From Hemerocallis citrina (taxonomy: Eukaryota; Streptophyta; Magnoliopsida; Asparagales; Asphodelaceae), in contig CM030360.1 in assembly GCA_017893485.1 (NCBI GenBank), positions 12,574,597 through 12,638,596 of the forward strand: a stretch of DNA of 64,000 bases. Direction: 5' to 3'. Position numbers and translations under genes: made by a program. The notes beneath the pieces were generated by a model, which saw nothing but the letters and a program-made list of their open reading frames with translations, searched no databases and had not been told where the DNA came from. Shown in pieces: positions 31,200 through 43,354 of this stretch. Each line of letters opens with the position of its first letter. The stretch's first letter is position 1.

Positions 31200-33356
31200 A
31201 TGAAGGATTGGCCTGTTCCCAAGTTAGTTTCAGAGGTCAGGAGTTTTCTTGGTTTGGCTGGCTATTATCGGAAATTTGTCGAAGATTTTTCAAAGATTGC
31301 GGGACCGTTGACTAAGCTGACTGGGAAGGATCAGAAGTTCTGTTGGTCTGATGAGTGTTGTGAGACTTTTGTTCAGTTGAAGAACAGATTGACGTCAGCG
31401 CCTGTGTTGACTATTCCAGATGGTTCAGGCAGATTTGTAATTCACTGTGATACTTCTGGTAAGGGTTTTGGAGCAGTTTTGATGCAGAAGGGTCGATTCG
31501 TTGCGTATGCATCGAGGCATTTGAGGCCGCATGAGAAGAACTATCTGACTCATGACTTGGAGTTAGCGGCAGTGATTTATACTTTGAAGTTGCGGAGACA
31601 TTATTCACTTGGAGACCGAGTGGAGATCTTTACAGACCACAAAATTCTCAAGTACGTCTTCACCCAGAAGGAGTTAAACATGAGGCAAAATCATTGGTTG
31701 GAACTTATGGCCGATTATGACATCAGTTTGCAATACCATCCTAGTAAAGTAAACTTGGTGTCAGATGCTTTGAGCAGGAGACCGGCAGTTATGTTCTTGA
31801 CTTAGCAAAGGAATCTGATTGAGCAGATGCGGAGGTTGGAGTTGGATGTTGTGTTGCCGAGTTCTGGTCGGAGTTGTTTGGCGCTCCAGCTTCAGTCGTC
31901 TCTTGTTGATCGGATTAAAGAGGCGCAAGTTGGTGATGAGCAATTGCAGGGTTTTCGAGCTGAGGTTGAGTCTGGGTCCAGGATGGATATGGTTATTCAT
32001 GCTGATGGATTGCTTCGTTTTGGGTCCAAGTTATGTGTCCTAAACGGTGACGTTCATCAGAGTTTGCTTGAGGAAGCACACCAGTCATCGTATTCAATCC
32101 ATCCTAGTGGTACTAAGATGTATCGGGATTTGGCTCGGTTTGTTGCTTAGTGTTTGATCTGCCAGCAGGTTAAGGCAGAGCATCAGTGGACTGCTGGACT
32201 TTTTCAACCGCTTCCTATTCCAGAGTGGAAGTGGGAACATATCACTATGGACTTTGTGATTGCTTTGTCGAGGAGTCCTAAAGGTCATAATGCTATTTGG
32301 GTGATTGTCGACCGTTTGACGAAGAGTGCTCACTTCATTCCTTTTTGTGTCGGACAGTCTATTGAGAGCCTAGCTGAGAGATACATACAAGAGATTGTTA
32401 GACTTCATGGGGTTCCAGTTAGTATTGTATCCGACAGGGATACGAGATTCAGATCTCAATTTTGGAAGAGTCTTCAGAACAGTTTGGGGAGTAAATTAAA
32501 GTACAATACAACTTTTTATATCCAGACTAATGGACAGTCAGAGAAGACCATCCAAATTCTTGAGGACATGTTGAGTTCCTGTATGCTTCAGTTTGGTGGA
32601 TCATGGGAGGAACATTTGCATCTCGTAGAGTTCTCGTACAATAACAGCTTTCAGGCCAGTATTAAAGCTGCTCCGTTCAAGGCACTCTATGGGCAGAAGT
32701 GTAGATCGCCAGTGTGCTAGGATGACATTGGTGAGAGGAAATTATTGGGTCCAGAGTTGATCACAGGACAGTTGATGCAGTGGTTCAGATCAGGAAGCAT
32801 TTGCAGGCTGCTCAGGATAGGCAGAGGCGATAAGCTGATGTTCATCGGAGAGCTTTGGAGTTTGAGGTTGGTGACCATGTTTTCCTAAAGGTATCGCCGT
32901 GGCGCAGTGTTATTCGGTTCGGTGGTAGGGGCAAGCTTAGCCCTAGGTTTATTGGACTATTTAAGATTTTGGAGAGAGTAGACAAGGTGGCCTATCGTCT
33001 TGCATTGCCGCCAGCTTTATGAGGAGTGCACGATGTTTTTCATGTCTCACAACTCAGGAGATATATCTGAGATGAGAGCCACGTGATTGACTACTCTGAG
33101 TTGACCGTGCGACCGGATTTGACTTGTGAGATTTTGCTAGTTGCTATTGTGGATCGGCGGGAGAAAGTGAATAAGAACAAGATCATCAAGTTGGTTCATG
33201 TTGCTTGGTATCCTCACTCGCCCGGTGAGTCGACTTGGGAGCTGGAGGAGGAGATTCAGCAGAAATTTCCTCATTTGTTTGAGTTGTTTTGTTTTGTTTT
33301 TTTGGTTGTTTTGGGGTTACCCTATGTATCTTCTTGTTTGAATTTCAAGGACTAAA
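31200..33356 (+). pseudogene. Element A RT end, RNase H, integrase and chromodomain
   Basis: Continues RT after element [41 protein letters not shown]. RNase H reads [40 protein letters not shown] and [17 protein letters not shown] at 31803-31805 separates it from integrase. A second TAG at 32148-32150 falls in the integrase zinc-binding region (...CLICQQ). The core has ITMDFVIALSRS, SIVSDRDTRFRSQFWK and NGQSEKTIQ, giving the D, D, E residues. A TAG at 32718-32720 and others follow. The C-terminus has VAYRLALPPAL, HDVFHVSQLRRYI and a chromodomain (IVDRREKVNKNKIIKLVHVA, then STWELEEEIQQKFPHLF). The chromodomain is thought to guide insertion into heterochromatin. Confidence 0.9.
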
Positions 33357-33380
33357 TTCTTCTTATTAGGTGGGTAGGAT
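33357..33380 (+). other. Element A 3' junction with weak polypurine tract
   Basis: attaggtgggtaggat precedes the TGTAAC start of the 3' LTR. It is purine-rich and at the expected place for plus-strand priming. Confidence 0.5.
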
Positions 33381-36300
33381 TGTAACCCCTGTTTTTCATT
33401 TATGTATTTTTGGGTGTATTTTTCGTTTTGGTGTATTCTCTCTCTCTGTATTCTTCTTGTATCTCTTTTGGACCGTATATTGGGTTTTACTTCAATATAT
33501 TTTCATTTTATTATTTTGTCTTCTTTTTATTTGAGTTTGTGATTCGTTGTCCGTCTTTTGTTTCGTTCCATTTGTTTGGGCCATTATTTTGATTTCCTAG
33601 ATTTTTTTTTATTTTTATTGTTCATGTCCTATTCTTTTATCCCTAAACCTAATAGTGGACTAATACCTATTATATAAAATCCTATACCTAACTCAGTTAC
33701 CCAATTAAATAAATTCCCCAACCCATTAGTTAATTACTTTCACCTGTAATAATCTTATTACTCAATTCCCTAAAGCCCTAACCACCCTACTCTGTTAACC
33801 CGATAAACCCAACCCAAGACCCGTTTGGCCCTGTTCTTCACTCCCGAAAACCCTAACTCCCCTACCCTATTTAAACGACCCATGCACTGCCTCCTATTCA
33901 CCCCCCATCCTTCAGCCTCTCACCTTCTTCTCAACTCCCATAGCCCTAGCCGCTCCTGCAACCCTATCCACCGCCCTGCCGTCCACCCTTATCTCTTCCA
34001 ATCTCCCATCATGCATCCCTCACCTCCCCTATTCCCTTCCCTACGTCGACTCTAGCCGCTGGCCAGTCGTCGGCCCTCTCGGTGCAGAAGCTCCCTCCGG
34101 CGCCCCTCTCTGTCGTCGCACGATTGTCAGCAACTGCGTGCCACCTTCCGACCGCCTGCAGCAATAGCGAACAACGACAACTTTGATGCACCGCCGTTCG
34201 CACACCCCAGAGGTTCCCTTACCCTCGTGTGTGTGCGTGTGCTGTTTTGTTAGGTTGCGATCGTAGGATTGCGATGCGAGTGTGTTCGTGGTTGTGTGGC
34301 TCGATAGTTGGGTTGTTGCTCGTGGTTGTGTTTGTTAGATTTTGTTGTTCGTGAGTACGGTTCATGATCCGTTCGTTGTGTGCATTGCCGGGAATCTGTT
34401 CCCGTTATTCTTGGTTTTTGTTGCTTTCATCCCTGATTAAGGCAAGTAACTTGTACTCAATTCTTTTGTATGATACAAGTCATAAATTCCACCTGTAGTG
34501 TAGTTGGGTTCTAAAGACAACTCATGTGTGATGTATCTCGATAAGTATTTTCTCTATAGTGCTATTGACCATAGTTGCCTCACAACAAAAATTTGACATG
34601 AAACAACTTAGGTTTTGACCGTTCTTGATGTGATTATATTTATGGGATAATTATGAGAATTTGTGTATTTGTTTGGATCCATGTGATATACTTGTTGTGA
34701 ACATGCTATATACCCTATTTCATATTTTTTGGACACTTGGTAGACTCTATAACATGTTTGGTTGTGTTTGGAACGAGTTTCGTATGTTATACGTTGATTT
34801 GTTGTTAAAACGAAAATCTGTATTTTGTCGATGATCGGTTTTGATTGCTATTTTAGACCATATTAAGATCGGTATCTTAACTTCAGTATTAAACATTATT
34901 TTTAGAGAAATCCATCTTCTTTCCAACCTCTCTGACCTTGATTGATTTTTTTTTCGTATTTGTGAGATATGATTGTTTTACTACAGAGGTGTATTTCATT
35001 TTCAGATTTCATTTCTTGATGATTTCGATGACTAAACTATTTTGATACTAGTTCTAAACATATTATTTTGACCTGAAATTTTGTACAGTATTTCTATACC
35101 TATTTAGGGATTACCCAGAATTTTGGTGGATTTTATTGATGAGTTTTATATGCCGTTTTATGCTTGTTTATAAAAACTATACTTGCTGGATTTTGCTCGC
35201 TGTTCTGTAAAGATTTGTATGTTCACCCTAATTCCTTTTTCTGTATGAAAAATATTTATCAAGTATGAAAGTTATCTTATTTTGTCTATTTTCATCTCCC
35301 TTTGGCAGATTTGGATTTTGTTTCACGGTTTGCGAGATATTACAGTTTTTGTATAGCAGTGTTGGGAATTCCAGATTTGCCAAACTATCGTTTCTTGATG
35401 TTTTCTGAATTTTGTTGGCTAATGTAATCTTACTGGAAAATTATGAAACTTTATATTCTAATACTAGACATATAGGGTAATACCCCAGATTGTTCTCGGA
35501 TTTATTTGAGGTGTTTTGACGCTGTTTTCCTGACTGTGAATTCGATTTACGGATTTCTGGCTGAACGTATTTTCTGGATTCAAACCTATTTTGAGTTATG
35601 ATTTTGTGAAATACTACATGACTTATATATGTTCTCTAGATTCGAGAGGGAGTCTATTTTCCAGATCATTTGCCGGATCTAGATTTGCACATTTTTAGCA
35701 ACGGGAATCTCTGTTTTAGTACAGTAGTGTCTTGCTGTCCTGAACTTGAATTATCGTTGTATTATCCTGTTATGAGTTATCATTCACCTGTACTTGTTTA
35801 TTCTTCATCCTGAACCTGTTACTTGTTTATATCATATTATTCTTGACCTTTTTGTGATACATACATGCCTGTTTGCTAACAATAAAAAAATAACCAAGCC
35901 GGGGTTAACGGAAAGATCTAATAGTGAAAAATATAGAAATGTGTACTAAGAAGATGACCTGTGTCCTGCCTGCCTATTACGTGTTTATGACTACATGATT
36001 CACGATCCTATTTACCTGTACCTGACTGCATGCTTCCCTATAGGAAGGTGTACTCGGAAGAGAACCATTAGGTTCTACTTGTTTCCTGTACCTGACTGCA
36101 TACTTCCCTATAGAAAGGTGTACTCGGAAGAGAACCACTAGGTTCTACCTGTTCCTGTTTCCTATTATCCTGATCTCTAAGTACACTGCTCTATGGACTC
36201 CACTACAAAATCTAAAGCGAAACTATTTGAATGTAGCAACCATGTAGTAAAAGGATGGATGCATGAAGTGCTACTTAGATAGTAATAATATAATAATTGG

Positions 36301-36702
36301 CATAACGTGATACCTGTTACATGAGACCTTTTTACCCGTATTTCTAATTACCTATTTACCTGTTTACTTGTACTTGTACCTGATTACCTGAATGCCTGAT
36401 TACCTGTTTACCTACTACATGTTTACGTGTTTACCTATTCACTTGACACCTGATACATGTTACCTATACCTGTTAGTATACCATGCTACTTGATTATGTT
36501 TGTCTGATTCATGTTAGATATTATATTTCTATTGACACACTTATACCATGCTTGTTATTCCTGCTGTTGTTTTGTATTTGTTATACTTTCCCATGTACTT
36601 GTATCCTGCATTACAAGTGGCCCGTAACTTGCATTGACAGGAGTTTGTTTTCTCTTTCCTATTCCTGCAATTGTTAAATTACTGATTTTGGGGAATAGGT
36701 AC
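33381..36702 (+). mobile_element. Element A 3' LTR, left part
   Basis: Begins TGTAACCCCTG. It is interrupted at 36702 by T2 and resumes at 50737. It contains a promoter-like ccctatttaaacgaccc near 33870, a Pro/Ser-rich short ORF region downstream, a 70-bp tandem duplication (36015-36154) and an acctg-rich degenerate repeat (36330-36480). No protein gene is recognised. Confidence 0.88.
36015..36154 (+). repeat. 70-bp tandem duplication in the element A 3' LTR
   Basis: cctgtacctgactgcatgct...ggtgtactcggaagagaacc is repeated with period 70 at 36015 and 36085, with few differences. Confidence 0.85.
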
Positions 36703-37271
36703 TGTTGCCACTGAAATCAGTGTGGGGAAAAATAGATAGATTTGTGGATTCTTGGGATGTTGAATAGTCAAACCTGAACACCTTTCCTTCGGAGTTTGAT
36801 CGTGATCTCTCGCCATTGACCTGCAAAAAGTGCGAAACACCGGGGTTGATCCCGGCGACGCACCCTCCGATGCTCAAGTCAGTAATCAGGAAGATTATGA
36901 AAGAGCTTTGATTGGCAAAAGATTGATTACTTGGTAACAGTGGGGGATGGGGGGTATTTATAGCCACCTTAGGAACCAGTTTCGGGATAAGATCAAATCC
37001 CTACTTCCCAGTGAATGGATAGAAGGAATCAGAGCTGTTGATTAAGGACAATCATAAACCCTAATTCTATCCAGCTGAACTGGGTTTCTTTCGGGTTGGA
37101 ACCCGCACCCAGTTTAGACAGATCCGTTAGTGGGTTATTGGGTTTTTTGGAAAAAAGACCCAGTACCCATTTCAGATCCGTTTGCAGGTGAAACTACCAT
37201 TTTACCCTCGAGCTTTAAGATTCGTGCCCATTTGGGACGGTTCCGATTTAACCCTATTTGTAGCCATATCA
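36703..37271 (-). mobile_element. T2 3' LTR
   Basis: The plus strand runs TGTTGCCACTG...GCCATATCA; 569 bases, matching 50166-50731 throughout. It contains gggtatttatagcc (36951-36964), a possible TATA region (reverse complement ggctataaatac on the coding strand of the element). ORFs at 36674-36967 and 37130-37363 are by-products. Confidence 0.93.
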
Positions 37272-37290
37272 CGAGCCCCCCACTCCCAAA
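37272..37290 (-). other. T2 polypurine tract
   Basis: The plus strand reads cgagccccccactccc; the element strand therefore reads gggagtggggggctcg next to the 3' LTR start. This is the expected primer site for plus-strand synthesis. Confidence 0.8.
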
Positions 37291-37780
37291 GACTGAGTTT
37301 GATCAGCCTTTGAGGAGTAGTTTTACTGTTTTAATGGCTTGCGGAGTTGTATCGGAGTTCTAATGAGGGGTGTCGAATCTTTATACGAGGTATTATGGTG
37401 ATTTTTGGTGTTGGTTGCGCTCAAGGTTGTTCTTGAGTTCCCCTGGACATTTGGTGATTTTTTTGATTTTTATTTATTTTTCGGACCATTTATTTAATTT
37501 CGTGGAGCGGTGATTTATTGTACGGAGGTCTTAATTAATTATTCTAAGCAATAATTATTTACCCCAGGGCTAAAAAATATTTTCCCGAATTTATAATTAT
37601 TTTTTAGCATTTTTAAGTAATTTTCCCGAATTTTTAATTATTTTTTGCAATTTTTAAATAAATAATCCGATTTTAATAAATTAAAAATTAATTTTTAATA
37701 CCATTTATGACGTGGCGCAATTTGGGCCCTTCATCGGCCATCGGCACGAATATTGAAGCCATCAGGCGGTCTGAGTAGCT
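37291..37780. other. T2 spacer between 3' LTR and repeat field
   Basis: AT-rich stretch (37440-37700) with ttttcccgaatttataatta and ttttcccgaatttttaatta repeats. No ORF recognised. It may be the promoter region of the antisense ORF, which is transcribed rightward, but no clear element was identified. Confidence 0.4.
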
Positions 37781-39245
37781 CAGCGGCACTTTTCTTCGTT
37801 TGTGAAGGTTGGTGCCTCGGTAGCTCGGCTAAGGCTCCTCGGTAGCTTGGTAGTTCGGTGCCTCACGAGCTGTAGAGCTACATGGCTGAATCTTAAGCAT
37901 CCATCATGGCGCGAATCACGAGGTTAGAGGTTCAGATCACGAGAAAACGCTATCTTGTCGTTTTTTGGGTGTGGCGTGATCTGAGCCGTTCATCATCTTT
38001 CGGCGAGAATTTTGAGACAATCTGACGGTTGGAGTTGCTCGTTGGCATTTTTCTTCAAATGTGGAGGTCGGTACCTCAGTAGCTCGGCCGTAGCTCCTCG
38101 GTAGCCCGACAGCTCGACCATAGCTCCTTGGTAGCTCGGCGGTTCGGCCATAGCTCCTCGGTAGCTCGGCAGCTCGGTCATAGCTTCTTGGTAGCTCGGC
38201 AGCTCGGTCGTAGCTCCTCGGTAGCTCGGCAGAGTGCCTTGGTGGCTCGGCTCATTATGTGTCATTGAACCACGTGGCTGAATCTGGAGCGTTCATCATG
38301 GCGCGAATCACGAGGTAGGAGGCTCAGATCACGAGAAAATGTTATCTTGTCGTTTTGTGGGCATGTCTGAATCTGAGCCGCTCATCAATTTTTAGCACGA
38401 ATTTTGGGACAATCAGATGTCCCACAGAGCTCGGGCAGCATTTTTCTCTAAATGTGGAGGTCGGTGCCTCGGTAGCTCGGCAGAGTGCTTCGGTGGCTCG
38501 GCTTGTTAAGAGCCGTTGAGCCACGTGGCTGAATCTAGAGCGTTCATCATGGCGCGAATCACGAGGTAGGAGGCTCAGATCATGAGAAAACGTTATCTTT
38601 CTGTTTTGTGGGTGTTTCTGAATCTGAGCCGCTCATCAATTTTTGGCACGAATTTTGGGACAATCAGACGTCCCACAGAGCTCAGCAGCATTTTTCTCCA
38701 AATGTGGAGGTCGGTGCCTCGGTAGCTTGGCAGAGTGCTTCGGTGGCTCTGCTCGTTAAGAGTCGTTGAGCCACGTGGCTGAATCTGGAGCGTTCATCAT
38801 GGTGCGAATCACGAGGTAGGAGGCTCAGATCACGAGAAAACGTTATCTTGTCGTTTTGTGGGCGTGTCTGAATCTGAGCTGCCTATCAATTTTTGGCACG
38901 AATTTTGGGACAATCAGACGTCCCACAGAGCTCGGCAACATTTTTCTCCAATTATGAAGGTTGGTGCCTCGGTAGCTCGGCAGAGTGCCTTGGTGGCTCA
39001 GCTCCTCATGAGTCGTTGAGCCACGTGGTGACATCTGGAGCGTCCATCAGGATGCGAATCACGATGCAGGCAGCTCAGATCACGAGAAAACGTTATCTTG
39101 TCATTTTGTGGTCGTGTCTGAATCTGAGCCGCTCATCAATTTTTGGCACGAATTTTGGGACAATCAGACGTCCCACAGAGCTCGGCAGCATTTTTCTCCA
39201 AATGTGGAGGCGGTGCCTCGGTAGCTCGGCAAGGTGCCTCGTGAA
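37781..39245 (+). repeat. T2 repeat field 1: about 250-bp units with nested 'ggtagctcggc' repeats
   Basis: The block gaatcacgaggtaggaggct, cagatcacgagaaaacg recurs near 37915, 38304, 38553, 38803 and 39052, a period of about 250 bases (the first interval is longer). Within the first unit, 38065-38240 holds six or seven copies of a 24-27 bp unit with ggtagctcggcagctcgg. ORFs on either strand here are repeat by-products. Similar repeat fields in the 671-4580 region suggest fast turnover at this position in Tat elements. Confidence 0.9.
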
Positions 39246-40541
39246 TTGCCGAGCTGCAAGGCTAAGTCTGAACCATCGCAACCTTCTCTATTCTATCGTG
39301 TTGTTTCCCTTAACGGGCCCAAAGCGTTGCAAAAGCCCAACAGTTGCCTCTTTGGCTATAAGTTTTCACCCCCCTCACTCCTTCTCTCATTCTTTCACTT
39401 TTCACTCTCAAAACTTACTTTCGCTCTCGAGTTGCTCTGCTAGTAGAGTTTTGAGCTCAAGGGCGGTTGTGTTAGCTGTCGCAGAGGCCAAGCGATTTCC
39501 GGCGAAGTTCTTCCGACCATAACTGTCACTTCAAGGTCAATACACATACTCTTAATCTCATACATATACCCTACGAGATGTCACGAGTGTCCTCGGGTAG
39601 TGAGGCTTCTTCCTCGGGGGGTCGGAGCGGCGAGCTGTTAGTACATGAGGAAGTGGTGAGTAGATGGAAGGGGAAGGAGATAGTAGGGTCTTCGGCAGCT
39701 GAGGAGAAGGGGAAGGAGGTGTCCCGATTTTCGGTTGTTGAAACGGTGGTGGAGATAGTGAGACAAGCAGGTGAATTGGGTCGGCTGCCGACCATGATAT
39801 CCGGCCATGGAAGGATAAGGCAGTATTCTGGCGAGCTGCTGACCAAGGCTATCTACGGTCGCTCGGAAACCTACGTGGAGAATGAACCGAGGGAGGTTAC
39901 CGAAGTGGACGATATCCCCTCGGTTCTAACCGAGCGAGATCTACTTCGGACTCGGAAGAGCTTCGCCATTCTCCCAGAGTACACCCTGATTCTCCCCGGT
40001 CCCGGGGTGCGAGCGTGCACAGCCTTCACGCCAAATACTTGCGTCTTCTTCTACGACGCGTTGAACGCTAGGCTACGTCTTCCTCTGCATCCCTTCGTGA
40101 CCAAAGTTCTCCGGTGGTATGGATTGTGCGCTATTCAGTTCATGCCGAACATGTGGCGACACGTGCTCGGATTTCTGCTCCAATGCCGAACAGCAAAGGT
40201 GGAGCTGCAGCTCGTCCTCCTCCGGAGTTTGTATCGGATCAATAAGATGAGGAAGACTAAGCCCCATTACTATCTGTCGCTTCGGAAAGGCGTCAAGCTG
40301 ATAGAGAACCCTGACTTGATAAAGTCATGGAAGGGTAAGTTATTCCTGATTAAGGACCCTTCGGCATGGGACTTCCTGACCCGGTGGAAGGAGGGCGTGC
40401 CAAAGTATGCAAAGGCCGAGCCGGTGCTGACCCCGGCCGAGGCAGAGGTGGCGGCAAAGCTGGTCGGACTTCCGATGTTGAGTTGGAGGGATATGACCGA
40501 GGAGGTGCTTCACGTGTCGGGCCTTAGTCCGATCGACCCGA

Positions 40542-40625
40542 GTACGCTCCGGACATCTCTTTTCCTTTGTTTACTTTCTGTTATGTATTGTATTTTTCTA
40601 ACTTTGTTTTCTTTACCTGACAAAG
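40542..40625 (+). other. T2 aORF intron 1 (84 bases, predicted)
   Basis: gtacgctccgg...cctgacaaag, T-rich in the middle. It occupies the same place as the LINE-bearing intron 5991-13733 of the older copy. Confidence 0.5.
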
Positions 40626-41074
40626 GCACCGAGCATGGATTTCAAGGCCATCATGGCTGAACGAAACAAGGCCACCGATGCCAAGAAGAGGAAGAGGACG
40701 AGCATGGGTCCCTCGTCTGGCCGACCCACCAAGGCTCCTTCGGCCGTGGTCGGGACCGTCGACCTCACTTCTCCTCGGCGATTGTCCCCGGCTGTTGGTG
40801 TTCGACAGCCGACCCGGTCCGTGGACTTCTCCGTCTCAGCAGCTGTGGAGCTTGAGGCCTCGCCTCTAACCGAGCAAGCCGAGGCCATACCGACCGGGCC
40901 CACAAGATGCTGTTCGTCCCCGATTGGCGGGTGATGAACCATGACGACTTCTTGGGAGACTCGGTGATGAGTATGCAGGCTCTCCGCCATCTCTCGACCC
41001 CGAAGGAACGAGCCGCACTGAAGGCGGGGACGACGGGCGACAACGCCTTAGAGGTAGCCCGGTCGCTTATGTCG

Positions 41075-41166
41075 GTAAGTTTTCTCAGTTGTTTTAGAGA
41101 ATCTTATGAAAATTTTCTAAGTTTTTAGCTCGGCTTTCATTGTGCTCTAATCGCTTCTTCTCGCAG
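41075..41166 (+). other. T2 aORF intron 2 (92 bases, predicted)
   Basis: tcg|gtaagttttctcag...gcttcttctcgcag|gccac. Near-consensus splice sites. Same position and length as 14107-14198, and same exon junction as 16365-16442. Confidence 0.7.
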
Positions 41167-42078
41167 GCCACATATCACTTCAGCCACCTTCTCGAGCAGT
41201 ATGCCGAGCAAGAGAGGGAGTTGAAGGCCGCTAGTGACAAAGACCGAGCGGAGAGGGCAAGGGTCGTGAAGCAATTCGAGGCGGAGCAGCGCTGCTCGGA
41301 CTCTTTAGCGGCACAGGTCGCCGATCTTGAGGCAGCCTTGGGGCAGGCGAGGGAGAAGCTCACCTCAGAGGTCGCCAAGGCAGCTGAGGAGAGGGCCGAA
41401 GCAAAGAGGGCCTTGGAGGCAGTGAAGCGGCAAAAGGACGAGGCCGTGGAGGCGGCAAGGGCAGAGATCAAAGCTGAAGCCAAGAAGCATATGATGGCCA
41501 ATATGGAGAAGTCCTACACCACCGTGCTCGAGCACGTCGAGGCTCGGATCCCCGGCTTCGATAGGTCGGGATATGGACTATGGGGTCCGGTCGGTGAGGA
41601 GGACCCCGAAGCCGAGTAAGAGGATGAATGGGACGAAGAGGAAGAGCAACACGGCGACGACGCTCCAGCCAATCCCGAGGTCTTGGTGGTGGAGGAAGGG
41701 GGTGACGAAGTCGTGGCCGACCCCCCCCCCCGCCATAGTGGCAGAGGAAGGGGAGCCATCCACCGAGGTGCCTGTCACTGAGCTACCACTTATGGTGGCC
41801 CCTTGATCTTTTGTTGTTTTGTATTTTTTCTTCTTCTTTATGTACTGCCTTGTAGCGAACTGGCCACTGCTTTTTCGTTATAAATGAAATTTTTCTTTCT
41901 TTGACTAAGTGTTGGGGTCGATCTCGTTTTGGAGTCGTCTTGATTTGAATTTTTTTCAAAGGGCTGGAAATAATCTCGTTTTGAAATCCGACCAAGTTTT
42001 GAGCACCACTAAGTTTTGGTACTCTGCTTTGAAATTTAGCTATGTGTTGCACGAGCTTAGTGCCGTTGTATTCTTTCA

Positions 42079-42898
42079 GGAGGTATCGCCAAACATGGCA
42101 GCAGCTGAGGTCTCTCGTCTCCGAGCTAACTTGAAAGCAACGGAGTTGGCCCACTCTCGCAGTCGAGAGTGTTTTCTCAAGAGCGAGTTGGACTTGGACC
42201 GACTCAAGCTAAAGTTGTCGAAGCGTCTCTCCGAGATGAAGCAACTAAAGAAGGCGCTGTCTGATGTCTTAGTAGAGAAAGATGAACTGTTAGCTGAGGT
42301 CCACGAATTGTCGATAGCCGAAGACGAGCTCTTGGTGGAGGGAGAATAATTAACAGCGGTGATAGGCAAGTTGACGGTCGAGCGAGATGAGCTGTTAGTA
42401 ACCGTGAGCAAGGTGACAGCGAAGGTTGATTAGCTGAAGAGGGTTACAGTTGATAAGAGCATCGAAGTTACTCATTTTCGTCGAATTATCGCCGACAGCT
42501 CCGGCGCAGCGGGCTCCGCTCAGCTCCCTTGCTTCAAAATTGCCGTGAAAGATGCCTCTCTGAAGGATCGAATTGTCAAGCTCGAGGAGGAAGTCGCTCG
42601 GCTCAAACCTCAACCTGAATGGGTTAATGTCAGAAGCACGTCGTGTACCCGTGAAGAGAGCAAGAGAGGAATTTCCTTTTTCGAGCTCACGACTCGCTCG
42701 CCCGCTACTTGGCAGAGCCCTGTTGATGCTCAAAGTGGTGTGGCTGCTTCGTCGAGCGGAGCATCCGTCGGGGCCACCGTCAGAGGCAGTGCTGAAGATG
42801 CATCTCAGTTTGCTAGCCTAGAGATGAGCTCCGAGGTTAGGCGTCACCGTCCTCGGATGTCTTTAAATCGGAACATCCCTGTCCCGAAGAAGCGTTGA
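42079..42898 (+). pseudogene. T2 antisense ORF, C-terminal coiled-coil part
   Basis: A T-rich region ends in ttctttcag at about 42079, like a 3' splice site. The sequence then encodes MAAAEVSRLRANLKATELAH and a long heptad-like coiled coil (LSEMKQLKKALSDVLVEKDE). It has TAA at 42347-42349 and TAG at 42432-42434. It continues to IVKLEEEVARLKPQPEWVNV and ends NRNIPVPKKR at 42898. The older copy at 14744-15306 matches in layout. Whether this is a separate gene or the last exon of the same aORF cannot be settled by reading alone; an intron from about 41806 to 42079 would join them. Confidence 0.55.
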
Positions 42899-43354
42899 AA
42901 GAGTTGTTGTAATTTTAGCTTTTTCGAATTTTGTAACTCGTCGTAGAGAACTGAGTAGCTGATCTTGTAGTCGAACCTTAATCTTTATGGAAGTGAAAGC
43001 TTGGTTTATTCTTTTGCGCTTGTGTTTGCGTGTTTTTTTGGTCATATATGGTGGTAGGAGCACTTCTCAGAGGCAGTGTTGAAGATGCATCTCAGTTTGC
43101 TAGCCTAGAGATGAGCTCCGAGGTTAGGCGTCACCGTCCTCGGATGTCTTTAAATCGGAACATCCCTGTCCCGAAGAAGCGTTGAAAGAGTTGTTGTAAT
43201 TTTAGCTTTTTCGAATTTTGTAACTCGTCGTAGAGAACTGAGTAGCTGATCTTGTAGTCGAACCTTTATCTTTATGGAAGTGAAAGCTTGGTTTATTCTT
43301 TTGCGCTTGTGTTTGCGTGTTTTTTTGGTCATATATGGTGGTAGGAGCACTTCT
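42781..43354 (+). repeat. Near-perfect 287-bp tandem duplication
   Basis: Units 42781-43067 and 43068-43354 differ at only about two positions seen by eye (gtgctg/gtgttg and ccttaatc/cctttatc). The unit covers the aORF C-terminus and its 3' untranslated sequence, so the second copy is a tail without a gene body. The duplicated minus-strand ORFs 42863-43063 and 43150-43350 are by-products. Confidence 0.97.

Larger units (their letters stand above)
39578..41805 (+). pseudogene. T2 antisense additional ORF, first part (PF04195-like and coiled coil)
   Basis: ATG at 39578 opens MSRVSSGSEASSSGGRSGEL. Residues about 165-210 read LRLPLHPFVTKVLRWYGLCA then IQFMPNMWRHVLGFLLQC, resembling the 'putative gypsy type transposon' domain (PF04195). 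The exon ends near 40541. A GT-AG intron (40542-40625) precedes a Lys/Arg-rich exon (MDFKAIMAERNKATDAKKRK). After a frameshift near 40900, MLFVPDWRVMNHDDFLGDSV leads to a second intron (41075-41166). The last part is an Ala/Glu/Lys-rich coiled coil (ATYHFSHLLEQYAEQERELK...) with a TAA at 41617-41619, then an acidic tail. The role is unknown. A leader (39246-39577) with TATA-like tttggctataag (near 39350) precedes it. Confidence 0.75.

Noticed and set aside
37781..39245. CRISPR-like regularly spaced repeats
   Set aside because: Units are long, imperfect and directly abutting with no unique spacers, and they lie within a plant retrotransposon.
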